From Myxococcales bacterium (GTDB lineage: Bacteria > Myxococcota_A > Polyangia > Polyangiales > JADJMO01), in contig JADJMO010000014.1 of NCBI GenBank assembly GCA_016709545.1, positions 124,001 to 188,000 on the forward strand: DNA of 64,000 nucleotides. Direction: 5' to 3'. The position numbers and the translations under genes are program-made. This document shows positions 8,143 through 15,926 of this stretch, one piece after another (position 1 is the stretch's first letter; each line of letters starts with the position of its first letter). The notes under the pieces are model-generated. The model worked only from the letters and a program-made list of their open reading frames with translations, searched no databases and was not told where the DNA came from.

Positions 8143-9467
8143 CACGGGCTCCCTTCCTTCACCGCTTGTCCGTCCGAGAGGGTCGACGCCGGGTTGTTCA
8201 CGACGCGCGTGCCCGCCGTCGGGCCCTCTTTCAGCTCGAGTCCACCGCCGAACGGGCCGCCCACCGTGACCGGCACGAGGCGCAGCTTGCCGCCATCGAT
8301 CACGAAGACGTGCTTCTGCCCCGCCCGGTCGACGAGCGCGGCGGCGGGCACGACCTTCTTCGGCGGCTCCTTCATCTCGGCGGCCTCGAGCGCCTTCTTG
8401 AGGAAGCTCACGCGCGCCGCCATCTCCGGCAACACGTCGACCTTGCTGGTGATCTTCACCTTGACCGTGCCGGCCGCCTTGGCGCGGTTGAGCTTGGGGA
8501 CGATCTCGGCGACCTCGCCGGCGAGGCGCTTGTCGGGGTAGGCGTCGAGGACGATCTCGCAGGGGGCGCCCGCCTTCACGAGGCCGAGGCGCGCCTCGGG
8601 GACGTCGGTCTCGACGAGGAGCGTGGTGAAATCCGCGAGCTCGACCAGCGGCGTGCCGGGGCTCACGACGTCGCCGACGGAGACCGGCTTGCCGATCGCC
8701 GTGCCGTCGATCGGCGCGGCGATGGTCATCGCGGAGAGGTTGCCGCTGTAGACGCCCACCTCGGCCTGCGCGGCGGTCGCGTCGGCGTAGGCCGCTGCCG
8801 CGTCGGCGTCGGCGACCAGGACCTGCGCCTTGAGGCCCTTGAGCTTCAGCTCGAGGTCCTCGACGGTGTTCGTGGTGACCGCGCCGGCGGCGGCGAGCTT
8901 CTTCTGTCGCTCGAGCTGCACCTCGAGCTCCGCCACGTTGGCGCGGGCGGCCGCGGCGCGAGCCTTGGCCGCGGCGGCGCGCGCGGCGGCCGACGCCACC
9001 TTGGCCTGCGCGGTCGCGAGGGCGCTCTTCTGGTCGGTCGCATCGAGCTCGAAGAGGATGGCGCCGGCCTTGACCTGCGCGCCCTCCTTCACGTGCACCT
9101 TGGTGATCTTGCCGACGACCTTGGCGCCCACCTTGGCGACGGTCTGCGGGAGCACGTAGGCGGTGGGCGGGAGCTCGACCGACGCCTGCGCTGGCGACAC
9201 GAGGGTGATCTCGGTGACCTGCACCTCGGGCTTGAACACGCGCTCGCTGATCCGCGGCGCGGCGACCTTGATGCCGAACCCGAGGCCGGCCAGGAGGCCG
9301 ACCACCACCACGAACCGGACGACGCCGCCACCGTGCCGTCCGGACGAGGTGCGCTGCCCGCCCGACCCGGCCGCCGACCCAGCGCTGGTGGTCGGCGCGT
9401 CTGCCCGCTCGCCGCCCCGATCGATGCGGAGCGAGGCGAGGTCCTTGGCGAGATCCCCTTCGGCCAT
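8142..9467 (-). CDS. Periplasmic adaptor (membrane fusion) subunit, MacA/HlyD-like
   Basis: A 441-residue adaptor. A cytoplasmic N-terminus of about 48 residues is followed by one transmembrane helix (FVVVVGLLAGLGFGI, about 51-66). Then come a barrel-sandwich segment (VGKITKVHVKEGAQVKAG), a long Ala-rich hairpin coiled coil (about 150-230), the second half of the lipoyl-like fold (IDGTAIGKPVSVGDVVSPGT), a beta-barrel and a membrane-proximal domain. Such proteins link an inner-membrane pump to the outer membrane. It is the first gene of the four-gene export operon. A perfect palindrome lies 67-91 bp upstream of its start. Confidence 0.87.
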   Translation of the reverse strand: MAEGDLAKDLASLRIDRGGERADAPTTSAGSAAGSGGQRTSSGRHGGGVVRFVVVVGLLAGLGFGIKVAAPRISERVFKPEVQVTEITLVSPAQASVELPPTAYVLPQTVAKVGAKVVGKITKVHVKEGAQVKAGAILFELDATDQKSALATAQAKVASAAARAAAAKARAAAARANVAELEVQLERQKKLAAAGAVTTNTVEDLELKLKGLKAQVLVADADAAAAYADATAAQAEVGVYSGNLSAMTIAAPIDGTAIGKPVSVGDVVSPGTPLVELADFTTLLVETDVPEARLGLVKAGAPCEIVLDAYPDKRLAGEVAEIVPKLNRAKAAGTVKVKITSKVDVLPEMAARVSFLKKALEAAEMKEPPKKVVPAAALVDRAGQKHVFVIDGGKLRLVPVTVGGPFGGGLELKEGPTAGTRVVNNPASTLSDGQAVKEGSP

Positions 9468-9533
9468 TCGAATCGGATCCAGCTAGGGCTTCTCGGCTCG
9501 GGAGCCTACCCCCGGAACGGTCGTTTCTGGTCC

Positions 9534-9558
9534 CGGCCGGACATTGTTGGTCCGGCCG
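9534..9558. promoter_or_regulatory. Perfect 9-bp inverted repeat upstream of the export operon
   Basis: CGGCCGGAC, a 7-nt spacer (ATTGTTG), then GTCCGGCCG. It lies 67-91 bp upstream of the adaptor start on the minus strand. It could be an operator for a dimeric repressor or a hairpin in the leader or in readthrough transcript. No T-run follows it on the minus strand, which argues against a simple terminator. No regulator gene is adjacent. Confidence 0.5.
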
Positions 9559-9709
9559 AACGGCGCTTGGCGCTTGCCCTGGAGCATGCACCGAGTCTGA
9601 TCCCGCCGTGGCCCTCCCGGAAGGGCGCGGCGCGACAGTCGCTTGACCGTTCGCGCCGAAACCGGGCCAATGTCGAGCTCGGGCCGGTGAGTGGGCCGCT
9701 ACTTGGTCG

Positions 9710-9847
9710 TCACACGCCCGTCACCCACGGCCGCACGACGAAGCGCGCCCCACGTACGCGCGCGGCGTCGTGTTGATGAACGACAGGTGCTCGGCGGTGA
9801 TGGGGAGACCCTTGCGCTGGAGCGCGTGGCGCACGGTGGCACGCCGA
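9710..9847 (-). pseudogene. Orphan coding-like C-terminal fragment
   Basis: On the minus strand one frame reads RATVRHALQRKGLPIT then AEHLSFINTTPRAYV with nearly every third base G or C, the coding signature of this genome. Adding one base to the C run at 9748-9751 continues it as GARFVVRPWVTGV and a stop at 9710-9712. The frame has no upstream gene of its own, because the Kelch gene ends immediately before it. It is either the remnant of a degraded gene or a small gene with a GTG start inside this stretch. I do not recognise a family. Confidence 0.35.
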
Positions 9848-11494
9848 TCAGGGTCGGAAGATCGCGCCGCCCTTCAGCGTCTCGCTGAAGTCGTAGTCGA
9901 TGCCGCTGAAGAGGAACGCCTCCTTGCCGGTCCACACGAAGGCCGGGAAGGCACGCGGGGTGGGTTCACCGGTGGTGGGCATCGCGGCCCACGTGCCCGT
10001 CGCGATCTCGTACGAGGCGCCGCCCTTGGTCATCGAGAAGCTCGAGTCGAGTCCCGACCACACCCAGACCTTGCCCGCGCCGTACCAGCTGGTCGGGAGA
10101 TACCGCTCGGGCGACGCGAAGGTGGAGCTGCTCGGCGTCGCGACGAGGGTCCAGCTCCCCCCCGGCAGGTAGCGCGCCCCGTCGCCGAGCGCGGTGCCCG
10201 ACGAGATCTCGGCGCCGCCGTACACGAGCAGCTCCTTGTCGGTGAACACGCTGGCGTGGCCCAGTCGACCCACGAGGCCCGAGGGGGCGGCGGGAAGGGT
10301 GGTCCACGTCTTGGCGACGGGCTCGTAGCGCAGCCCGTCCTTGTACTCGGCGAGGTCCGTCCCGCCTCCCCAGATCAACGCCTCGGTTCCCGACCACACC
10401 ATCGAGTGACCCAGGCGTGGCGCGAAGCCACCGGGCGCCGTCGGCAGCGCCGTCCAGGTGTTCTTGACCGGGTCGTACGCCCCGCCGTCGGCGGCCCACA
10501 TGGTGCAGCTCCCGCTCGAGTCGATCGCGGTGCAACCACCCCAGACGATCATCTCGTTGGTGGTCGACGACCAGACGCAGCCCGCACTGTGGCGGGGGCT
10601 CGGCGCGCCGGTGGTGGTCATCGTCGACCAGGTCTTGGTCGCGGGATCGTAGAGCGCCCCATCGGACTGCACGGAGAAGCTGGTGGCGGATCCGCCGGCA
10701 ACGCCACCCCAGACGACCATCTTGCCCTTGCCGAACACGCCGCACGCGAAGGCGCGCCCGGAAGGGCCGCCGCTGGGCAGGAGGGTCCACTTGTCGGCGC
10801 CGATGTCGTAGGTCGCGCCGTCGCCGAGCGCGGTCGTGTCGCCGAAGAAGTCGACCGCGGCCCCGCCCCACACGATGGGCCTCGTGCCGTCGAAGACGGT
10901 GACCGCGCCGTAGCGGGGCTCGAAGCTCGAAGGCGGGTCGCTCGTGGTGATCCAGCCCTTGGGCGCCGCGCAGTCGCTGTACGCCGAGAACTTGCACTTG
11001 TCGTCGCAGGTCCGCGTGCGGATCTCGCCGGCGGTGGTGCACGACGCGGTCGAGGTCTCCTCGGTGCCGGGGGCGCACTCGCCCTCGCCGGTGCAGGCGC
11101 CCACGTTCCAGGTGCAGGTCGTCGTGTCGCAGACGTCGTTGCTCTTGCCGCAGTTGCCGCAGTCGGTCGTCCGCTTCTCACCGAGCGAGCACTCGGCGCC
11201 TTCGACCTCGTCGGCGCAGCTGCCCCACGCTGCCCATTTGCCGGAGACGCACGTGCGCTTCTGCTTGCCGCACATCCCGCAGCCCCGCACGTCGGTGCCG
11301 CCCGTCGTGCACTCGGGTCCGGCGTCGGCCCCATCGACCTTCGTATCGGCGCCCGTGTCGGCGGCGCCGTCCCCGCCCGTGTCCGAGGGGCTCTGGGCGA
11401 CGTCCTCGGGCGCTGCACACCCGGTGGTCAGAGTGACGAACAGCGCGACCGACCCGAGCGAACCAGCCCCGAGCAAACCAACCGAGCGTGACAT
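9848..11494 (-). CDS. Kelch-repeat lipoprotein with a cysteine-rich N-terminal region
   Basis: A 548-residue exported protein. The lipobox-like segment LTTGC (Cys26) follows the hydrophobic stretch, then an Asp/Thr/Gly-rich linker (to about 55), a Cys-rich region with Cys-Gly-x-Cys-Gly-type spacing (about 55-175), and at least five Kelch-like blades ending the protein. Each blade pairs a GG motif with a Trp (for example VWGGVAGG, IWGGGTD, VYGGAE) and a YDP-x-x-x-TW strand. Kelch propellers mediate binding rather than catalysis. A GAGGGGG ribosome-binding site lies about 7 bases before the ATG. Surface exposure is inferred. Confidence 0.85.
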   Translation of the reverse strand: MSRSVGLLGAGSLGSVALFVTLTTGCAAPEDVAQSPSDTGGDGAADTGADTKVDGADAGPECTTGGTDVRGCGMCGKQKRTCVSGKWAAWGSCADEVEGAECSLGEKRTTDCGNCGKSNDVCDTTTCTWNVGACTGEGECAPGTEETSTASCTTAGEIRTRTCDDKCKFSAYSDCAAPKGWITTSDPPSSFEPRYGAVTVFDGTRPIVWGGAAVDFFGDTTALGDGATYDIGADKWTLLPSGGPSGRAFACGVFGKGKMVVWGGVAGGSATSFSVQSDGALYDPATKTWSTMTTTGAPSPRHSAGCVWSSTTNEMIVWGGCTAIDSSGSCTMWAADGGAYDPVKNTWTALPTAPGGFAPRLGHSMVWSGTEALIWGGGTDLAEYKDGLRYEPVAKTWTTLPAAPSGLVGRLGHASVFTDKELLVYGGAEISSGTALGDGARYLPGGSWTLVATPSSSTFASPERYLPTSWYGAGKVWVWSGLDSSFSMTKGGASYEIATGTWAAMPTTGEPTPRAFPAFVWTGKEAFLFSGIDYDFSETLKGGAIFRP

Positions 11495-11532
11495 CGCGTG
11501 CCCCCTCTTCCGGAAAGAAGAGAGGCTAGCAT

Positions 11533-12603
11533 CTAGCGCGCGCCGAAGATCGCCGACAGCTCGTACGGGGCCGTGGTCTCGAGCTGGTCGTAGCGGCACG
11601 CGGCGGGTGGCTTGTCCTGCCGGAACCGGCGGAACTGGGCGGTGTGGCGAAACCGCGCTCCCTGCAGGTGGTCGTACGCCACCTCGACCACGAGCTCGCA
11701 CCGCAGCGGCTCCCACTCGAGCGTCTTGCCCTGGCTCCACCGGCTCTTCTGGCCCGGCACGCGCTGGGCGTCGCCGTGGGAGAACGAGGCCCACTCGGCC
11801 CACGGGTGCCCTTCGAGCGCGTGGTCGCGGTAGGGCGCGAGCTCCTCGACGAGCTCCTTGCGCCGCTTGTCCGTGAAGGTGGCGGTCACGCCGACGTGGT
11901 GCAGCTTGCCGTCGTCGCCGAACAGCCCGAGGAGGAGCGATCCGACGGCGGTGCCCTCCTCGACGCCCTTCTTGGCGTGCCAGCGGAACCCGGCCACGAC
12001 GCACTCGCAGGTGCGTTCGTGCTTCACCTTGAGCATCGTGCGCTTGTCGGACTCGTAGACGCCGTCGCGGGGCTTGGCCATCACGCCGTCGAGCCCGGCG
12101 CCCTCGAAGCGCTCGAACCAGTCCGCGGCGAGCGCGCGGTCCGTCGTCATCGGGGTCACGTGCACGGGCGGGGCGACGTTCGCGAGCAGCGCCTCGAGGC
12201 GCGCGCGCCGCTCGTGGAAAGGACGGCCGCGCAGGTCCTCGTCGCCGTCGCACAGCACGTCCCAGAACACGATCGACGCCGGCGTCTCCTCGGAGAGCTT
12301 CTTCACGCGGGAGGCCGCGGGGTGGAGCCGGTTCTGCAGGACGTCGAAGTCGAGGCCGGCGGGCGTCACGACGACGATCTCACCATCGAGCACGCAGCGC
12401 GGGGGGAGCTGCGCCTTCACCGCGGCCACGACCTCCGGGAAATACCGGGCGAGCGGCTTCTCGTCACGGCTCTGGAGCTCCACCTCGTCGCCGTCGCGGA
12501 ACACGAGGGTGCGGAACCCGTCCCACTTGGGCTCGAAGAGGAACCCGTCGGCGGTCGGCAGGGCGTCGACCCGCTTGGCGAGCATGGGGGGCAGGGGGGG
12601 CAT
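11533..12603 (-). CDS. ATP-dependent DNA ligase, stand-alone LigC-like
   Basis: A 356-residue ligase. The adenylation motif E-P-K-W-D-G-F-R gives the AMP-accepting Lys26. Later nucleotidyl-transferase motifs are visible: CVLDGEIVV, GLDGVMAKPRDG, TMLKVKHERTCECVVAG. A C-terminal OB-fold with RCELVVEVAYDH follows. Length and layout match actinobacterial LigC and the ligase part of LigD, which seal breaks in end-joining or gap repair. No polymerase, nuclease or Ku gene is nearby. The ATG at 12603 starts just before the conserved PMLAK; the frame is open further upstream but is not protein-like there. It is divergent from the SDR gene with an 85-bp gap. Confidence 0.88.
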   Translation of the reverse strand: MPPLPPMLAKRVDALPTADGFLFEPKWDGFRTLVFRDGDEVELQSRDEKPLARYFPEVVAAVKAQLPPRCVLDGEIVVVTPAGLDFDVLQNRLHPAASRVKKLSEETPASIVFWDVLCDGDEDLRGRPFHERRARLEALLANVAPPVHVTPMTTDRALAADWFERFEGAGLDGVMAKPRDGVYESDKRTMLKVKHERTCECVVAGFRWHAKKGVEEGTAVGSLLLGLFGDDGKLHHVGVTATFTDKRRKELVEELAPYRDHALEGHPWAEWASFSHGDAQRVPGQKSRWSQGKTLEWEPLRCELVVEVAYDHLQGARFRHTAQFRRFRQDKPPAACRYDQLETTAPYELSAIFGAR

Positions 12604-12688
12604 CACGTTGAGCTGCACGCCGCCGAGGATACACTGCGTTCGCGCCCGCCCACTTGCGCGACCGCCCGATTCAATGTATTTGCATGGC

Positions 12689-13792
12689 ATGCGCAAATTG
12701 ATTGTGAGCGGGGCGACGGGGTTCCTGGGGCGCGAGCTCGTGGCGCACCTGCTGGGCGAGGACGCGAGCACGCACCTCGGCTTGCTCGTCCGTGGCAAGG
12801 ACGACGCCGACGCGCAGCGCCGGGTGGACGCGCTGCTGGCCGAGGTGGTCCCGGCCGCGCGCCTCTCCGATGCGAGGGCGCGCACCCAGGTGATCCGCGC
12901 CGACCTCGAGAAGGAGCGCCTCGGGCTCGACCCGAAGGCCTACGAGGCGCTGGTGGCCGAGACCACGGGCGTGATCCACGGCGCCGCCTCGGTCAGCTTC
13001 TCGCTGCCGCTCGACGAGGCGCGCCGCATCAACGTCGACGGCACGCGGCGCATGCTCGACCTCGCGAAGGGAGCGGGGGCGCGGCTCGACTACGTGGGCA
13101 CCGCCTACGTCGCCGGCGACCGCGTCGGCGTCGCGCGCGAGGACGAGCTCGCCGTCGGCCAGCCGTTCCGCAACACCTACGAGGAGACCAAGCTCGAGGC
13201 CGAGCAGCTGGTCCGCGCGCGGGGCAAGGACCAGCCGACGGCCATCTACCGGCCGAGCATCATCGTCGGCGACAGCAAGACCGGCCGCACCGCGAGCTTC
13301 AAGGTCCTCTACTGGCCGCTCAAGCTCTACGCGCAGGGCTTCGCGCGCGTCGTCCCCGGGCGGCGCCGCACGCCGGTCGACGTCGTCCCCTCGGACTACG
13401 TCGTGCAGGCCATCGCGCACCTGCGCAAGCAGCCCTCGGCGCTCGGGCAGACGTTCCACCTGACCGCGGGGTTGCGCCGCGACAGCACGGTCGGTGCGCT
13501 CACCGACCTCGCGAGCGAGTTCTTCCGCGTGCGGCCGCCGCTGTTCGTGGATCCGGAGTGGGTGCTGCCGTGGTTCCGCCCGCTCGTCGACCGGCTCCCG
13601 AAGAGCAAGCTCCGCCACCGCATGTTGACCGCGCGCGTCTACACGCCCTACCTGAACATGCGCGTGCGCTACGACGCTTCGACCACCGAGCGCGCGCTCG
13701 CCGGGACCGGCATCGAGGTGCCCGCGGTGGAGAGCTACTTCCGCACCGTGTTCCAGTACTGCGTCGACACCAACTGGGGCCGCGCGGCCTGA
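12689..13792 (+). CDS. Extended SDR / thioester-reductase-like NAD(P)-dependent protein
   Basis: A 367-residue Rossmann protein. The cofactor loop GATGFLGRE is at residues 8-16, the acidic or NADP-discriminating strand LGLLVRGKDDADAQRRV follows, then GVIHGAASVSF, the DYVGTAYVAG strand, and the catalytic NTYEETK (Tyr-x-x-x-Lys). This pattern matches the male-sterility/thioester-reductase branch of extended SDRs, which reduce fatty acyl or carrier-bound thioesters. The specific substrate cannot be read from sequence. I use the ATG at 12689 because it sits at the family-typical distance before the glycine loop; an in-frame ATG at 12674 is possible. No clear ribosome-binding site precedes either. 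Confidence 0.8.
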   Translation: MRKLIVSGATGFLGRELVAHLLGEDASTHLGLLVRGKDDADAQRRVDALLAEVVPAARLSDARARTQVIRADLEKERLGLDPKAYEALVAETTGVIHGAASVSFSLPLDEARRINVDGTRRMLDLAKGAGARLDYVGTAYVAGDRVGVAREDELAVGQPFRNTYEETKLEAEQLVRARGKDQPTAIYRPSIIVGDSKTGRTASFKVLYWPLKLYAQGFARVVPGRRRTPVDVVPSDYVVQAIAHLRKQPSALGQTFHLTAGLRRDSTVGALTDLASEFFRVRPPLFVDPEWVLPWFRPLVDRLPKSKLRHRMLTARVYTPYLNMRVRYDASTTERALAGTGIEVPAVESYFRTVFQYCVDTNWGRAA

Positions 13793-13854
13793 GGCTTGCC
13801 GAAAGACCGTCTGGCGTCCGGCGACAGGAGACCGCCCCGCCGCGTTCTCCTACC

Positions 13855-15098
13855 ATGCGCGCCCCCATGCCCGGCTCCACGACCGTCCCCCCGCTCCTCC
13901 GCGCCAACCACCTCGACGGCGTCCGCTACGAGATCCGCGGGCCCCTCGCCCGTCGCTCGCTCGAGCTCGAGCGCAAGGGCTACGAGATCATCAAGCTGAA
14001 CATCGGCAACCCGGCGCAGTTCGGCTTCCGCACGCCCGAGACGATGCGCCTCGCGCTCATCGAGAACCTCGCCCAGGCCGAGGGCTACTGCCACCAGAAG
14101 GGCATCTTCCCCGCGCGCGAGGCGGTGGTCATGGAGACCCAGGCGCGCGGCATCCGCGGGGTCACCGCGGAGGACGTGTTCATCGGCAACGGCGTCAGCG
14201 AGCTGATCCTGTTCGCCCTCGAGGCGCTGTTGAACGCCGGCGACGAGGTGCTGGTGCCGGCGCCCGACTACCCCTTGTGGACCGCCTCGGTCACCCTGGC
14301 CGGGGGCGCGCGGTCCACTACCCTGCCGCCCCGAGAACGGCTTCGTGCCGGATCCCGCCGAGATCGAGCGGATGATCACCGACCGCACGCGCGATCGTGA
14401 TGATCAACCCCAACAACCCGACCGGCGCCGTGTACCCGAAGGAGGTCGTCGAGGGCCTCGTCCGCGTGGCCGAGCGGCACCAGCTCGTGCTGTTCTCGGA
14501 CGAGATCTACGACCGCATCCTCTACGGCGGCGCGACCCACGTGCCCGCGGCCACCCTCTGCGAGGACACGCTCTGCGCCACGTTCGGCGGGCTCTCCAAG
14601 GTCTACCGCGCGTGCGGGCTGCGCACCGGCTGGGTCTATTTCTCCGGCCTCCGCGCGCACGCGACCGACTACCTCGAGGGCCTCGAGCTGCTCGCCTCGC
14701 TGCGCCTCTGCGCGAACGTGCCGGGGCAGTGGGCCGTGCAGACCGCGCTCGGGGGCCACCAGAGCATCTACGAGCTCACCGCCGAGACGGGGAGGCTCGG
14801 TCGACAGCGGCGCGCGTTGCTCGAGGGCGTGGCCGCGTCGTCGTACCTGTCGGTCGTGGCGCCCCGTGGCGCGCTCTACGCGTTCCCGGCGATCGACCTC
14901 GCCAAGGTGCCGAGCTTCGACGACCAGGCGTTCGCGATGGAGCTGCTCGAGCGCGAGCACGTGCTCGTGGTGCCGGGGTCGAGCTTCAACGTGCCGTACC
15001 GGAACCACCTGCGCCTCACGCTGCTTCCTGACGAAGAGACGATGCGTGAGGTGTTCGTGCGCATGGAGCGGATGCTCGGCTCGATCGCGCGTCGCTGA
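13855..15098 (+). CDS. Class I/II aminotransferase, AlaA-like (frame broken near 14302-14393)
   Basis: A PLP enzyme of about 415 residues if restored. The first frame gives RYEIRGPLARRSLELE, the LNIGNPAQFGF substrate region and the FIGNGVSELILFALEALL helix. The second gives NPNNPTG, SDEIYDR, the PLP-lysine segment FGGLSKVYRACGLRTGW and the carboxylate-binding Arg in NHLRLTLL. This set resembles glutamate-pyruvate (alanine) aminotransferases of the AlaA type. Continuity needs one G added at 14302-14306, one C at 14321-14323 and a CG pair near 14388-14393; between those points the restored reading runs PENGFVPDPAEIERMI. Treating the halves as two genes is not credible. Confidence 0.8.
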
Positions 15099-15134
15099 GG
15101 CCCCGCGCGGCCGCCGCCGTGGTGTGCTCGAGGC

Positions 15135-15926
15135 GTGATCGTCTTCGGCTACGACGGCTCGTTGAACGGCGACTGGGTGGCGCACTACGCCATCCGGTTC
15201 GCGGCCAACGCGGCGCTGCCCTTGCGGGTCGTGCACGTGGAGCCGAAGAGCCCGGTCGCAGAGCTCGAGGCGCGCCTCGCGCGGATCGAGGCCGAGGCGC
15301 GGCAGGCCGGCGTTGCGATCGAGATCGAGGTGGTGCGCGACGGCGCCGAGGTCGCGGGGGCACTCGCCGTGCGCGGCGAGCGGGGCACCCTGGTCCTCGG
15401 CACGCGGGCGCGTCCGCGCAATCGCTCCTTCCTGACCGACACGGTCGCGGCGCGGGTCTTGGAGCGCGCGCGCGGGGCCGTGGTCGCGGTGCACGTCGTC
15501 CACCCCGGCCTGCTCGGGCAGCCACACCGGGCGCTCGTGCCGTTCGTCGGCGCCGACGACTCCGATCCAGGGCCGGTGCTCCGGCTGCTCGGCGCGGAGC
15601 TGCACGCGGTCCACGTGCTCCTCGTGCAGCCCATCTCCGTCCTCGGGGAGCGCTTCGCCTCGTCGGGGCGCACGGCGCGGTCGCTCGAGGCGGCCCGGGC
15701 CCGGCTCGTCACCCTGGAGCGTCGCGTCCACGCCGCGCTCGTCGAACCATGCGAGCTCGACGGCAGCGCGGTGCTGTCCGCCGATCCGCCGCGCGACATC
15801 CGGGTCGCTGCGCTCGCCCACCGCTCGCGCCTGGTCGTGCTCGACGCGGGCCTGGGCAACGCGCAGCTCGAGGCGGTGCTGGCCGCCGCCCCCGCCGACG
15901 TCGCGATCAAGAGGGCTCCGCCGTGA
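15135..15926 (+). CDS. Universal stress protein with two USP modules
   Basis: A 263-residue cytosolic protein that starts with GTG. The first module (about 1-120) opens with the MIVFGYDGSLNGDWVAHYAI strand-helix and contains ERGTLVLGTRARPRNRSF, close to the ATP-binding GxRG-type loop. The second (about 130-260) starts QPHRALVPFVGADDSD and is more divergent. USPs bind nucleotides and act in stress responses. Its stop overlaps the GTG of the P-type ATPase (GTGA), so the two are translated together, suggesting that the USP modulates or responds to the pump. That link is inference. Confidence 0.83.
   Translation: MIVFGYDGSLNGDWVAHYAIRFAANAALPLRVVHVEPKSPVAELEARLARIEAEARQAGVAIEIEVVRDGAEVAGALAVRGERGTLVLGTRARPRNRSFLTDTVAARVLERARGAVVAVHVVHPGLLGQPHRALVPFVGADDSDPGPVLRLLGAELHAVHVLLVQPISVLGERFASSGRTARSLEAARARLVTLERRVHAALVEPCELDGSAVLSADPPRDIRVAALAHRSRLVVLDAGLGNAQLEAVLAAAPADVAIKRAPP

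Larger units (their letters stand above)
9468..9847. other. Gap between export operon and Kelch lipoprotein
   Basis: 380 bases without an intact gene. It holds the palindrome at 9534-9558 and, at 9710-9847, a short coding-looking remnant described separately. In 9559-9709 I see no gene. Confidence 0.5.

Noticed and set aside
6868..9591. A single fusion of adaptor, ATPase and permease
   Set aside because: The ATPase reads on only because an extra base hides its stop. Adaptor and permease each have their own conserved frame and start.
11533..12885. Longer DNA ligase with an N-terminal extension
   Set aside because: Residues upstream of the ATG at 12603 are Arg/Ser-rich without conserved character and overlap the divergent SDR gene.
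13855..15098. Two separate aminotransferase genes
   Set aside because: The two halves carry non-redundant parts of one PLP fold and neither could be active alone.
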